The notes: generated by a model from the sequence alone, not told the origin. A stretch of DNA of 60,624 nt from Deltaproteobacteria bacterium UBA6106 (GCA_002428485.1 DIWM01000037.1:32749-93372), one strand, 5' to 3'. Positions 7,712-16,810 are shown, counted from the stretch's first letter. Numbers and translations: made by a program.

Positions 7712-8905
7712 ATGAATAATACGACAGCCAGGCCCGCAACCCTTATCTCAAAAGAATTTATTATACTCAACGGTATCTTTTTCGTCGCGGCCTGTACCAC
7801 CGCCGCCTTCTTCCAGTTCCAGCAGTACCTCCAGAAGCTCGGCGTCGACCCGGCATGGGCAGGCTTTATCATCGGCGCTGATTCGCTGGCCTGTTTTTTC
7901 ATCCAGCCTGTTTTGAGCCCGTTCCTCCACAGGGGGAACGCGCGCAAATGGATGCTCATCGGCAGCTCCGGCATGATCGCCGCCCTCTTTCTCTACGGTG
8001 CCGCCACGACCATTTCCTCGCTTATCTGCGTCCGAATACTCCACGGAGCCGCCTTTGTCTCACTGGTCACGGCGCTGGTAGCAATGATCGTCGATTTCAT
8101 CCCGCCTGAAAAAAGTGGCCAGGGGTTCGGCTTTCTCTCTCTCATCAGGCTTTTGCCCTATGCCGCGGTTCCTCCTCTCGTCAGTTTCCTTGACAAAAGA
8201 TCACACGATCTTCCTTCGGTCCTTACCTACGCAGCGATCGTCATGTTTCTCCCGCTGATACTGATCTTCTTCCTGCAGACTTCACTCCCCGCCATTGATA
8301 AAGGCGCACATGCGCCGCAAAGGATCAATGTCCGGGAACTCAAAAAAGACCTGAAAAACAGGAATGTCATTATCCTCCTCGCGGTAAACCTTCTTCTTTA
8401 TACCTGCTATACCATCGTTTTCTTTTTTCTCAAAGGTTTCGGCGCCCGCATCGGCGTCGGCAACCCCGGCTTCTTCTTTACTATAGCTACCATAACGATG
8501 ATCATCATCAGGCTTGGAGGGGCGGCATTCTTCGACAGGGTAAACAAGCCCAAGGCCACGGCGCTTTCGCTTGCAGGCCTTGGGCTCTGCAACATCGGGC
8601 TTGGCCATGCGCAGGGTGAGATTCTTTTCTTTGTCTTATCTGTCCTTTTCGGCATTGGCTGGGGCATCGTCATGCCGATCCTCACTGCCCTCATGTTCGA
8701 CATATCGCTTCCCCGCTTTCGCGGGCTCAATGTTAATCTTGCTCTCGTTATGCTCCAGGCTGGCTTTTTCTTCGGGCCCTTTCTCGGCGGACTCTTCCTG
8801 GCTCATTCCGGATATGTAATACTCTTTTATTGCTGCGCCCTTTTGAGCTTCCTGTCCGCCGTCTTAACGTGGAAGGTGAGCGAACCCGTAAAATGTGAAA
8901 GGTAA
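7712..8905 (+). CDS. MFS transporter
   Basis: A 397-residue major facilitator with about twelve hydrophobic segments in two halves separated by a charged loop near residues 195-220. The substrate cannot be predicted. It has the short form typical of drug or metabolite exporters. The last codons (V-K-C-E-R-stop) are written in repeat sequence: GTAAAATGTGAAAGGTAA is a family D word that continues past the stop, so the repeat supplies the C-terminus and the TAA. Confidence 0.88.
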   Translation: MNNTTARPATLISKEFIILNGIFFVAACTTAAFFQFQQYLQKLGVDPAWAGFIIGADSLACFFIQPVLSPFLHRGNARKWMLIGSSGMIAALFLYGAATTISSLICVRILHGAAFVSLVTALVAMIVDFIPPEKSGQGFGFLSLIRLLPYAAVPPLVSFLDKRSHDLPSVLTYAAIVMFLPLILIFFLQTSLPAIDKGAHAPQRINVRELKKDLKNRNVIILLAVNLLLYTCYTIVFFFLKGFGARIGVGNPGFFFTIATITMIIIRLGGAAFFDRVNKPKATALSLAGLGLCNIGLGHAQGEILFFVLSVLFGIGWGIVMPILTALMFDISLPRFRGLNVNLALVMLQAGFFFGPFLGGLFLAHSGYVILFYCCALLSFLSAVLTWKVSEPVKCER

Positions 8906-8930
8906 AATGTAAAATGTTTAAACTTTGTAA
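8890..8930 (+). repeat. family D repeat overlapping the MFS gene end
   Basis: Iterated GTAAAATGTGAAAGG-type words spanning the stop codon of the MFS gene and ending in GTTTAAAC. Inverse-orientation relatives occur at 21671-21700, 33112-33138 and 37747-37780. Confidence 0.65.
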
Positions 8931-8944
8931 AAAAGGAGCAAGGA

Positions 8945-9940
8945 ATGGAACAACAATCATATGATGTCGATATCTTCCGCCACGGGGACGCAGAGGGCGT
9001 TGCACAACTGTTCAGAACTGTTTACGGAGAAGGTTATCCGGCAAAGCTCGTCTATCACCCCGACCAGCTTGTTGCCGCCTTTGAAAAGAAAGAGAATATC
9101 CCTGTTGTCGCCCGTGCGCCCGGAGGAAAGATCGTCGGGTATGTGGCGCTCTTTACATCAACTCCCAACCCGAAGCTCTACGAGGCCGGCCAGGGTCTGG
9201 TCCTGCCGGAATACCGGGGTTCAGGGATCTCCTCAGCGATAAATACCCATCTCTATGAAACAGTGGGAAACGAATTCGGCTTGGACGGCGTCTTCGGAGA
9301 GCCTGTCTGCAACCATACCTATATGCAGAAAACCTGCTTAACCCTTAAATCTATCGAGACCGCTATCGAAATAGACCTTATGCCGGCAGAATCATACGTC
9401 AAAGAAGGGAGCGCATCAGGAAGGGTTGCCGTGCTCGGGACATTCAGGATATATATACCGGTATTGCTTACCGCTCATATACCTGAGATCTATCAAGAAC
9501 AGTCAAGGTATATCTACGACGGGCTCAGCGACCCGAGGACCCTGATCGCATCCGCCGGCAAGATCCCGGATACGTTGAAAACGGAAATATCATGCCATGT
9601 TTTCGATTTTCCAAAAGTGGCGAGGTTGTCCTTCCTGAGAACAGGCATTGATCTTGAAAATGTGCTTGATGCACTGGAGAAAGATCTTGCCGCCCGCGAT
9701 ATTATCGTGATACAGGCATGGCTGAAGCTGAGCGAGCCCTGGGTCGGCAATGCCGTAGAATTGCTCAGAAAAAGGGGATATTTTTTCGGCGGCATCCTCC
9801 CCAGATGGTTCGGGGAAGACGGGATGCTCATGCAGAAGGTCATGGCACGACCGAACTGGGAGGGTATCACCCTCTATACTGGCCGGGCGAAACAGATACT
9901 GGAGTTTGCGCAGAACGATTGGGCGGATATTAACTGGTAA
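8945..9940 (+). CDS. GNAT family N-acetyltransferase, two-part protein
   Basis: A 331-residue protein. The N-terminal ~150 residues look like a GNAT acetyl-CoA-dependent acyltransferase: IVGYVALF followed by GQGLVLPEYRGSGIS, the latter resembling the acetyl-CoA binding motif A (R/Q-x-x-G-x-G/A). The C-terminal ~170 residues are unassigned and contain alternating strand-like and helix-like stretches. The substrate is unknown. AAGGAGCAAGG precedes the ATG. It closes the gene run that starts at 3986. Confidence 0.72.
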   Translation: MEQQSYDVDIFRHGDAEGVAQLFRTVYGEGYPAKLVYHPDQLVAAFEKKENIPVVARAPGGKIVGYVALFTSTPNPKLYEAGQGLVLPEYRGSGISSAINTHLYETVGNEFGLDGVFGEPVCNHTYMQKTCLTLKSIETAIEIDLMPAESYVKEGSASGRVAVLGTFRIYIPVLLTAHIPEIYQEQSRYIYDGLSDPRTLIASAGKIPDTLKTEISCHVFDFPKVARLSFLRTGIDLENVLDALEKDLAARDIIVIQAWLKLSEPWVGNAVELLRKRGYFFGGILPRWFGEDGMLMQKVMARPNWEGITLYTGRAKQILEFAQNDWADINW

Positions 9941-9959
9941 TAGTATCGCACTAATTTCA

Positions 9960-9988
9960 TTGATTTTTTGAGTCCTTCCATTTACAAT
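9960..9988 (+). promoter_or_regulatory. sigma70-type promoter for the STAS/exporter operon
   Basis: TTGATT at 9960-9965 and TACAAT at 9983-9988 are 17 bases apart. The predicted start near 9995 leaves about 20 bases, containing GGAAGGAG, before the ATG at 10015. Confidence 0.55.
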
Positions 9989-10014
9989 GCATAAAAACTC
10001 AGGAAGGAGTTGAT

Positions 10015-10347
10015 ATGGAGATAACCACCCGGCAGGAAAAGAGCACAACGGTTGTTATGGTTCAGGGAAGGATAGACGCCGTCACTGCCCCTGAATTCGA
10101 GAACTATCTCTCAAGTCTTATAGCAAAGGGTGACCGGAGATTTATCGTCAACCTCGGCGCGCTGGAGTATATCAGCAGTGCCGGCCTCCGCAGTATCCTT
10201 GCCACGGCAAAAAGATTAAAAGCCGAACAGGGCGATATCAGGTTTTCGGGGCTCCAGGGCCCTGTTGAAGAGGTGTTTAAGATATCCGGTTTTTATTCGA
10301 TCTTTAAGATATTTGATTCAGACGCGTCAGCCCTCAACGACGTGTAA
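10015..10347 (+). CDS. STAS domain anti-sigma-factor antagonist
   Basis: A 110-residue single-domain STAS protein of the SpoIIAA/RsbV type. The phospho-acceptor region YISSAGLRSIL is intact, with candidate serines S54 and S55. In partner switching the unphosphorylated antagonist captures an RsbW-type kinase and is released when phosphorylated. The next gene encodes such a kinase. AAGGAG sits seven bases before the ATG. It is the first gene of the run that ends with the MacB-type permease. Confidence 0.9.
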   Translation: MEITTRQEKSTTVVMVQGRIDAVTAPEFENYLSSLIAKGDRRFIVNLGALEYISSAGLRSILATAKRLKAEQGDIRFSGLQGPVEEVFKISGFYSIFKIFDSDASALNDV

Positions 10348-10351
10348 CATT

Positions 10352-10771
10352 GTGGAAGTCCTGTCAACAATAAGAGTTCCCGCAAAGCTTGACCATCTCC
10401 ATGCATTGATCGGTATGGTGAGCAATTGTGCGAAAGAACAGGGTTTGGGGGAAAAGCGCATCAACGAGATAGAGGTAGCCGCCGAAGAAGCCCTCGTCAA
10501 TATCTTCCATTACGCTTACCAGGGACAGGGAGGGGATGTGGAGATCTCATGCAAAGTTGAGCGCGGCAGGACATTCATAATTGAGATCATTGATGCCGGA
10601 ATGCCTTTCGACCCTCTTGCGGTCTCTGAACCTGACACAACCCTGGATGTCGCTGAGCGGCAGGTCGGCGGAATAGGTGTCTTCCTCATAAAAAAACTGA
10701 TGGACGAGGTAACATACAGGAGGGATGGAAACAAGAACATACTGGCATTGGCCGTTGATCTCAGGACGTAA
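10352..10771 (+). CDS. RsbW-type serine kinase / anti-sigma factor (HATPase)
   Basis: With the GTG at 10352 as start, the protein has 139 residues, the normal size for RsbW/SpoIIAB-like proteins. GHKL motifs are present: N box E45-x4-N50 in EEALVNIFHYAY, G1 box DAGMPFDP at 81-88, and G2 box GGIGVFLIKKL at 106-116. Such proteins phosphorylate the STAS antagonist or bind a target, classically a sigma factor. It follows the STAS gene by four bases. No sigma factor is encoded in the window, so the target is unknown. An upstream in-frame ATG inside the STAS gene is less likely. Confidence 0.87.
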   Translation: MEVLSTIRVPAKLDHLHALIGMVSNCAKEQGLGEKRINEIEVAAEEALVNIFHYAYQGQGGDVEISCKVERGRTFIIEIIDAGMPFDPLAVSEPDTTLDVAERQVGGIGVFLIKKLMDEVTYRRDGNKNILALAVDLRT

Positions 10772-10783
10772 GGAGACGATGCA

Positions 10784-12340
10784 ATGTTTTCGTATGTGTT
10801 TATGATGAAGATAATTATAGTCCTTATCTTTCTTTGCATCTTTGTTTCTCCTTCCTTCGGTCAGGTAAAAAACGCTGAGACGACAAAGGTTCCGGATATG
10901 CAGAAAGGGCAGCCGGATATTAAAAAACTTACCCTTGCCGACTGCGTCATCCTGGCGCTTAAGAATAATATCGACCTCAAGAACACATTCCTCAACAGGA
11001 TAACTCAGAGGTACAGCGTGAAGGTTGCAGAAAACAAGTTCAGGCCACAGGGCAATCTGATGCTTCAAACAAACCGGATCTCAACCTACCCGAGCGTTGA
11101 TACGGGGAGGGCCACCGGCTCGAGCCATCAGACAAATACCAGCGTTACCCTCAATGTGCCGACAGGAGGCAATTTTGCCCTCGCCTGGAACAACCAGGCG
11201 ACAAGGTCTGATGTTCCGCAGTTCTACCAGTACAACCCGTCATGGACGCTCCAGTATACTCAGCCGCTCCTCAAGAACGCCGGCATAGAGGTGGCAACCT
11301 CGGACCTTGTGATCGCCCGCATTAACGAGGAAGGCAACATCCTTGACCTGAAAGACGCCATCATCAATACGATCACGAACGTATCAAGCCAGTACAGGGA
11401 CTATGTGAGGGCGCTGCGCCAACTCGAAATAGACGAAAAATCCATGGAGACCACGAAACAGACCTACGAATATAACAAGGCCATGGTAGCAGCGGGAAGA
11501 ATGGCAGAATCAGAACTCCTTCAGTCCGAGGCCGGCATCGCATCGAAGAATATCACAATTAGCCAGGACAAAAACGACATTGACTACAAGCGCCTGGCCT
11601 TGCTGCAGACTCTCAATCTCGGCAGCCAGACACGCTTCGAGCCCGTAGATGAGACGGAGACCATCGTCAAGCCGCCCACGTTCGAGGAGGCTATGGAGAT
11701 CGCCCGGAAGAACAGGTCTGATTACCTGAAGCAGCTGCAAAACCTCGAGACATCAAAACTGCAATACAACGTTGCAAAGAACGGCCTTCTCTGGGATCTC
11801 TCGGTCAGCGCAGGCGCAGGCAGCGGCATGACGAATTCACGGTTCGGGGCTGCCTACAGCAGCACCGGCAGTTTGGGAAAAAGCGACTGGAACGTGGGAG
11901 CCATTCTTACGATACCGTTCAACACTACGGACCTTACGAACACATACCTCAATGCAAAGGTCGCATACGACACGCAGAAAAACAACCTCATCAGGCTGGA
12001 AAAAACGATCGAGTCGGATGTTCTCAATGCCATCAGGGACGTTGAAATGCAGTACCAGCAGCTGAAGCTTGCAAAATATAACTCTATTCTGGAACAGAAA
12101 AAGTTCGATGCTGAGAATGCAAAGATGAAGGTCGGCAGGAGCAGCCTCTTCCAGCTTCTCAGCTTCCAGGACAGCCTTGTCTCCGCACACAACACCGAAC
12201 TGTCTTCGTTCATCAACTACCTCAATTCCCTTACAACGCTCGACCAGAAGCTCGGAACAACCCTGAAGACATGGAATATAGACGTCAAAAAGGATGATGA
12301 CGAAGTAAAGATGGCAACAAAGGGGACCAACGGAAAATGA
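10784..12340 (+). CDS. TolC family outer membrane efflux protein
   Basis: A 518-residue protein with an N-terminal signal sequence ending near SPSFGQ and the long alternating helical segments of TolC-like trimeric channels. The motif LTLADCVILALKNNIDLKN near residues 46-64 is typical of the first repeat. It would form the outer membrane exit duct for the pump encoded by the next three genes. It is 12 bases after the kinase gene and 40 bases before the start of the PAS-HlyD gene. Confidence 0.9.
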   Translation: MFSYVFMMKIIIVLIFLCIFVSPSFGQVKNAETTKVPDMQKGQPDIKKLTLADCVILALKNNIDLKNTFLNRITQRYSVKVAENKFRPQGNLMLQTNRISTYPSVDTGRATGSSHQTNTSVTLNVPTGGNFALAWNNQATRSDVPQFYQYNPSWTLQYTQPLLKNAGIEVATSDLVIARINEEGNILDLKDAIINTITNVSSQYRDYVRALRQLEIDEKSMETTKQTYEYNKAMVAAGRMAESELLQSEAGIASKNITISQDKNDIDYKRLALLQTLNLGSQTRFEPVDETETIVKPPTFEEAMEIARKNRSDYLKQLQNLETSKLQYNVAKNGLLWDLSVSAGAGSGMTNSRFGAAYSSTGSLGKSDWNVGAILTIPFNTTDLTNTYLNAKVAYDTQKNNLIRLEKTIESDVLNAIRDVEMQYQQLKLAKYNSILEQKKFDAENAKMKVGRSSLFQLLSFQDSLVSAHNTELSSFINYLNSLTTLDQKLGTTLKTWNIDVKKDDDEVKMATKGTNGK

Positions 12341-12380
12341 ACCAACAGAATTGGTCAATTATTACAACATCGGAGGCTCT

Positions 12381-14159
12381 GTGGCAGACCGGGAAATAGT
12401 ATACAGAAACATCCTGGAAAATATGCGCGACGGCGTCATGACCATCAGCATGGATGGCGCAATCATCACCTTCAACAACGCGGCGGAGGAAATTCTAAAC
12501 CTGAAAGGCGAGGACATTGTTGACAGAACCTTCGGCGAGGTCTTTCTCGTCGTGGAAGAAAACGACGAATTCAACCAGGCGGTATTAAACGCCGTCTATG
12601 AATCAGCGATGGTGCATAATGCAAGGGTCCCATACAAAACAGCAAAAAAGACCCTGACCCTCAACATCACCACCTCCTTTCTTAAACCACCGGGAAACGG
12701 GGACGAAAAAAGCGCCGTCATCATTGTGTTTCAGGATGTAACCGAGGTTGAACAACTGCGGGAACTGGAGGCAAAGCTCACCGAAGAGTTGAAGACACAG
12801 CATAAAGAGCTCCAGGACGCATACGTCAACCTCGAAGGGGCGAACACAAACCTCCAGTCGGTCCTGAAAAAGGTTCACATGATCCGGATTGCTGCTACTG
12901 CCTTCGTCATCGTGCTTTTCGTGGTCCTGGGCCTCGTCAGCTGGAAGAGGATCATACCGCCCGGCAGCAGGCCCGCGCAGGAAACCCGCGCAGAGATGAA
13001 AGACCCTTCACTGATGAAAACGTTCGTTGTGAGCGAACAGAGATTGACCGATTCAACAGCCCTCAAAGGATCCCTGAAGCCCATTAACGTGGTCAACATC
13101 ACAAGCCCCTTCACAGGGAAGGTAAAGGAAAAATACTTCCAGTACGGACAACCCGTTCAAAAAGGTCAGCTGCTTCTCAAGATGGACGCAATAGAAACGG
13201 AGACGAAGCACAGGGAAGCTAACGTCGCTTACATCAAGGCCCTTGAAAAGATGAGGGAAGCGGATAAGTGGGACACCGCCGACGAGGTGACGAAGGCAAG
13301 ACGATCAGTCACTAAATCCAAGATGACGCTTGACACCGCAAAGAACAAATTCGAACAGAGCGACACCTTATTTAAAAAAGGCTATATCTCCTCAACCGAT
13401 TACGGTTCCGATAAACAACAGTACGAAACGGCCCAGATGGACTACGACGCATCACTCCAGGAACTGCGGTCAACCATCAATAAAGGCAAAGGGGATAATT
13501 ATCGGGTAACAAAGATAGAGCTGGATAATGCGAGGACCAAGCTTCAAGTGCTGGAGCTGCAGTTGCAAAAGGCAAATGTCGTTGCACCGGTATCTGGTAC
13601 GGTAGTTATGCCCGATGCGGGCTCTGATAAGGATAAAAAGGGGAAGCTCATAGAGGTCGGCATGCCCTTTACGGAAGGGGACCTGCTTATATCCATCGGC
13701 GATACAGGGGGGTTCTCGGTGGCGGCCGAGGTTGATGAGATGGAGGTACTCAAACTCAAAAAGGGGCAGGAGGCCGTGATCACCGGTGATGCCTTTTCGG
13801 GCATAACACTAAAAGGGACCGTCTCTCACGTCTCATCACAGGCGTCAAAGGGTGAAGGCTCAAAAAAGACGCCTGTCTATGCAATAATCGTATCTGTCGA
13901 ACAATCTCCCCCGGAGGCACGGGGGAAACTGCTCCTCGGGATGTCCTGCAAGGTACAGATCACAACCATGGACAAACCGAATACTTTAATGGTCCCGATC
14001 CAGGCAGTCAACATGGAAGGCAGGGACAGTTTCGTGGCCATGAAAGATAAAATAACAAAGGAGACAAAAAGGATCAAGGTGGAAACAGGCATTACCACCC
14101 TTGATTCCGTGGAGATAACAAAGGGGCTGACGAAGGGGGATGAAATACTGCTCCCCTGA
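12381..14159 (+). CDS. PAS domain-HlyD/MacA-type membrane fusion protein
   Basis: About 592 residues with an unusual order. A cytoplasmic PAS domain comes first (about 8-125, ILENMRDGVMTISMDG onward, ending VIIVFQDVTEVEQ). Then come a coiled coil (125-165), one transmembrane helix (about 167-188, AATAFVIVLFVVLGLVSW), and a periplasmic adaptor with lipoyl-like half motifs, a long helical hairpin (about 275-385) and beta-barrel segments ending VEITKGLTKGDEILLP. Ordinary MacA/HlyD proteins have only a short cytoplasmic tail. The PAS domain could sense a cytoplasmic ligand or redox state and set the pump. I chose GTG 12381, preceded by CGGAGG; TTG 12351 is possible. Confidence 0.9.
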   Translation: MADREIVYRNILENMRDGVMTISMDGAIITFNNAAEEILNLKGEDIVDRTFGEVFLVVEENDEFNQAVLNAVYESAMVHNARVPYKTAKKTLTLNITTSFLKPPGNGDEKSAVIIVFQDVTEVEQLRELEAKLTEELKTQHKELQDAYVNLEGANTNLQSVLKKVHMIRIAATAFVIVLFVVLGLVSWKRIIPPGSRPAQETRAEMKDPSLMKTFVVSEQRLTDSTALKGSLKPINVVNITSPFTGKVKEKYFQYGQPVQKGQLLLKMDAIETETKHREANVAYIKALEKMREADKWDTADEVTKARRSVTKSKMTLDTAKNKFEQSDTLFKKGYISSTDYGSDKQQYETAQMDYDASLQELRSTINKGKGDNYRVTKIELDNARTKLQVLELQLQKANVVAPVSGTVVMPDAGSDKDKKGKLIEVGMPFTEGDLLISIGDTGGFSVAAEVDEMEVLKLKKGQEAVITGDAFSGITLKGTVSHVSSQASKGEGSKKTPVYAIIVSVEQSPPEARGKLLLGMSCKVQITTMDKPNTLMVPIQAVNMEGRDSFVAMKDKITKETKRIKVETGITTLDSVEITKGLTKGDEILLP

Positions 14160-14165
14160 CCGAAC

Positions 14166-14831
14166 ATGCTGCACTTAATTGACATACGCAAATCCTACCA
14201 GGTCGGGCCTACAGCGGTCGATGTACTGAAGGGCATCTCCCTCACTGTTGAAAAGGGCGAACTCCTCTCCATCATCGGCCCTTCCGGGAGCGGGAAATCA
14301 ACGCTTATGAACATACTGGGGCTTCTGGAGCAGCCTTCCGCCGGGACCTATTCAGTAGAGGAGACGAGGATAACCTATGATGACGACAGGACGCTTTCAA
14401 GCCTGCGGAACAAGATGATCGGTTTTGTCTTCCAGCAGTATAATTTGCTGCCGCGATTGACCGCCGTCGACAACGTCGGTCTGCCTCTTATCTACCGGGG
14501 GATCAGCGAAAAAGAGATCTCGGAACGATCAATGGAATATATCAAAAAGGTCGAGATGCAGGAACGATTCCATCATAAGCCAACGGAGCTCTCCGGCGGG
14601 CAGCAGCAGAGGATCGCGATTGCCCGTGCGCTCGTGGGAAACCCCTCGCTCATCCTCGCGGACGAGCCGACGGGCGCCCTCGACACCCATACGGGACAGG
14701 AAATCATGAACCTCTTTAGGAGATTGAACGAAGAGGAAGGGATCACGATCGTGGTCATCACCCACGATCCTAAGATAGCAGCGCAATGCAGGCGCAAGGT
14801 CGAATTGCGGGACGGCATTATCACCGGGTGA
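14166..14831 (+). CDS. MacB/LolD-type ABC transporter ATP-binding protein
   Basis: A 221-residue ATPase with Walker A GPSGSGKST at about 38-46, the Q-loop region FVFQQYNLLPRLTAVDN, signature LSGGQQQR near 142, and Walker B with D-loop LILADEPTGALD near 161-172. The family powers mechanotransmission pumps (MacB) or lipoprotein release (LolD). It follows the PAS-HlyD gene by six bases and precedes the permease by three, so it belongs to the MacAB-TolC-like set. Confidence 0.95.
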   Translation: MLHLIDIRKSYQVGPTAVDVLKGISLTVEKGELLSIIGPSGSGKSTLMNILGLLEQPSAGTYSVEETRITYDDDRTLSSLRNKMIGFVFQQYNLLPRLTAVDNVGLPLIYRGISEKEISERSMEYIKKVEMQERFHHKPTELSGGQQQRIAIARALVGNPSLILADEPTGALDTHTGQEIMNLFRRLNEEEGITIVVITHDPKIAAQCRRKVELRDGIITG

Positions 14832-14834
14832 AAG

Positions 14835-16013
14835 ATGATAATTAAGGCAAATGTCAAGGAGGCGCTGAAAAGCCTTATAACAGCAAAACAGCGCACGATC
14901 CTCGCCCTCATAGGCATTGTCATCGGCATCGGATCTGTCATCGGCATGGTATCCATCGGCACGATCGTACAGAACGAAGCCTTGAAACAGTTCAGGGACA
15001 TGGGCATCGATATCGTCTCCATCACAAAGGATTACGAGCGTCAGGGCAGCGATGAGGGGTTCAATATCGACCATATCTATGGCCTTCCGGGTTACAGTTC
15101 CCTGATCAAAAAGGTGGCGCCCTACATCGTCTCAAGCACACAGTATTCATACATGGGTCAGGATCTTTACATCGAGCTCATGGGGGTCGACGAATCGTTC
15201 TTCGATCTCAACAAGTTATATATCCGGGAAGGGCGCCTGCTGTCCGACCTTGACAGGAACAGGTTTTTCTGCGTCATCGGCGCAGAGGCTGCGAGCATTC
15301 TGCGAAAAGCCGGGATCAAGGATATCCTCGGCAGACAGTTTTTGTTCGGCGAGCGCATCTACACCGTGGTCGGCATCCTGAAAAGCCTCCCTGAGGGCGG
15401 CGGCATGAGGCCGTCCGGCATCAACAGGGGCGCCATTACCCATATCACCACGGCCATGCGCGCCTTTACCACGAATGACATCACCACCTTCATGGCAAGG
15501 GTGGACACACAGGACAGCAAGGCGGCCAAGGCCGTCATAGAGAACTATTTCAGCAAAAAGGCGGGCGGGCTCCGCGTAAGGGTGCGCACTGCCGAAGAAT
15601 TGATAGCCCAGATGCAAAAACAGATGCAGCTATTTACCCTGCTGCTTGGCGCAATAGGGAGCATCGCTCTCATAGTCGGGGGTATCGGCGTCATGAACGT
15701 CATGCTCATTTCCGTGACGGAGCGGCGCAAGGAGATAGGCATACGAAGGGCTCTCGGCGCTCAGAGAACCGATATAGAAGCCCAGTTCATCATAGAGTCT
15801 GTCACCCTCTGCTTCGTTGGCGGCATCATCGGGATAATCCTGGGAATCATCATTTCCTACGTCTTTTCCCATTTCTCCAAATGGGATTTTCTCATATCAC
15901 AGTCCGCGATCATTCTTGGTTTTTGCGTTGCGACAGCGGTGGGGGTCTTTTTTGGCTACTACCCTGCCCGTTCTGCATCCCGCCTCGACCCCGCAGCGGC
16001 GCTGAGGGAATAA
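14835..16013 (+). CDS. MacB-type ABC transporter permease
   Basis: A 392-residue permease: one N-terminal membrane helix (about 20-45), a large periplasmic MacB_PCD-like domain to about residue 260, then three membrane helices of the FtsX domain with the motif GGIGVMNVMLISVTERRKEI. It lacks a fused ATPase, which is the separate upstream gene. With TolC and the PAS-HlyD adaptor it makes a complete tripartite pump. The substrate is unknown; MacB relatives move peptides, macrolides and lipoproteins. Three bases after the TAA, family A repeat sequence begins. Confidence 0.93.
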   Translation: MIIKANVKEALKSLITAKQRTILALIGIVIGIGSVIGMVSIGTIVQNEALKQFRDMGIDIVSITKDYERQGSDEGFNIDHIYGLPGYSSLIKKVAPYIVSSTQYSYMGQDLYIELMGVDESFFDLNKLYIREGRLLSDLDRNRFFCVIGAEAASILRKAGIKDILGRQFLFGERIYTVVGILKSLPEGGGMRPSGINRGAITHITTAMRAFTTNDITTFMARVDTQDSKAAKAVIENYFSKKAGGLRVRVRTAEELIAQMQKQMQLFTLLLGAIGSIALIVGGIGVMNVMLISVTERRKEIGIRRALGAQRTDIEAQFIIESVTLCFVGGIIGIILGIIISYVFSHFSKWDFLISQSAIILGFCVATAVGVFFGYYPARSASRLDPAAALRE

Positions 16014-16052
16014 GGCGGCTCATAGCTCATAGCTCATGGCTCATGGCAAACC
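16014..16052 (+). repeat. family A repeat, left arm of a pair flanking the chagasin gene
   Basis: Iterated GCTCATAG/GCTCATGG words running directly from the permease stop codon. AGCTCATGGCTCATGGCAAA is repeated in inverse orientation at 16771-16802, so the two copies bracket the chagasin gene. A family G word (GATGCTGGATGCTCGATACC) follows at about 16061-16080 and recurs in direct orientation near 16676-16700. Confidence 0.75.
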
Positions 16053-16180
16053 AGATACTCGATGCTGGATGCTCGATACCGGCAAAAACCTCGTAAATAG
16101 ATCTTTCCTGTTTTTATCCATGCGGCAATACTTTATAATGATAAAGTGTCACCTTACTTCTCAATCTGACGGAGGATGGA

Positions 16181-16591
16181 ATGAAAAGATCGGTTTTGAT
16201 GGTCTTGGCAACGGCCTGTCTTCTTGTATCGGCCGCCCCCTGTGCCCATGCCCAGGAACCGCCTTTGAAGCAGAAACGGGTTTTCAGCGGTTCCGAGGCC
16301 CCATTTGTGATGAAGGTTGGCGACGAGTTCGTCCTGACACTCGAATCAAACCCCTCAACCGGCTACCTGTGGCAGCTTGCTGAAAAACCCGATGAGAATA
16401 CGGTGACGCTTGTCAGCTCAGAGTACAGGGCGGTCCCTGATGCAAAGCGCGTCGGGGTGGGTGGAAACGAGGTCTGGACATTCCGGGCAAAGGGCAAAGG
16501 GAAGGCCGCGATAAACCTCATATATGTCCGCCCCTGGGAGAAGGATATTTCTCCGGCGAGGACAGCGTGCGTCATAATCATTGTTGAATAA
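16181..16591 (+). CDS. chagasin-type cysteine protease inhibitor (I42 family)
   Basis: A 136-residue secreted protein with a signal peptide ending near AHA. The three inhibitory loops of chagasin are recognisable: NPSTGYLW, the glycine-rich GVGGNEVW segment, and RPWEKD. These loops insert into the active site of papain-family proteases. It should act in the periplasm or outside the cell. ACGGAGG precedes the ATG at 16181. It stands alone between inverted family A repeats, and family H repeat sequence starts immediately after its TAA. Confidence 0.88.
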   Translation: MKRSVLMVLATACLLVSAAPCAHAQEPPLKQKRVFSGSEAPFVMKVGDEFVLTLESNPSTGYLWQLAEKPDENTVTLVSSEYRAVPDAKRVGVGGNEVWTFRAKGKGKAAINLIYVRPWEKDISPARTACVIIIVE

Positions 16592-16633
16592 GCCCCCTCA
16601 CCCTGACCCTCTCCCGCGAGGGGAGAGGGAACA
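16592..16633 (+). repeat. family H hairpin repeat after the chagasin gene
   Basis: CCCTCACCCTGACCC followed by CCCTCTCC and GGGGAGAGGG arms around CGCGA, starting at the base after the stop codon. The hairpin could terminate transcription, though no long T run follows. A second copy of the stem-loop is at 16811-16846. Confidence 0.65.
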
Positions 16634-16770
16634 ATGATACTGCTGTGCTACTCGTGCCCTGACCCTCTCCCGCAACTCGATGCTTGATGCTGGATGCTGG
16701 CGAGGACAACGTCAGGTGCGAGAAATAAACCCGTTGAAAGGCTTTAACTTTTTCACATTTCACGTCTTTT

Positions 16771-16802
16771 GGTTTGCCATGAGCCATGAGCTATCAGCTA
16801 TT
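16771..16802 (-). repeat. family A repeat, right arm flanking the chagasin gene
   Basis: The inverse of the words at 16014-16052, with 20 or more matching bases including GGTTTGCCATGAGCCATGAG. A family D stretch (TTTTTCACATTTCAC) precedes it. Confidence 0.7.
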
Positions 16803-16810
16803 AACCATTC

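Noticed and set aside
16036..16383. Plus-strand frame beginning in the family A repeat before the chagasin gene
   Set aside because: It starts in repeat DNA and overlaps the chagasin gene in another frame.
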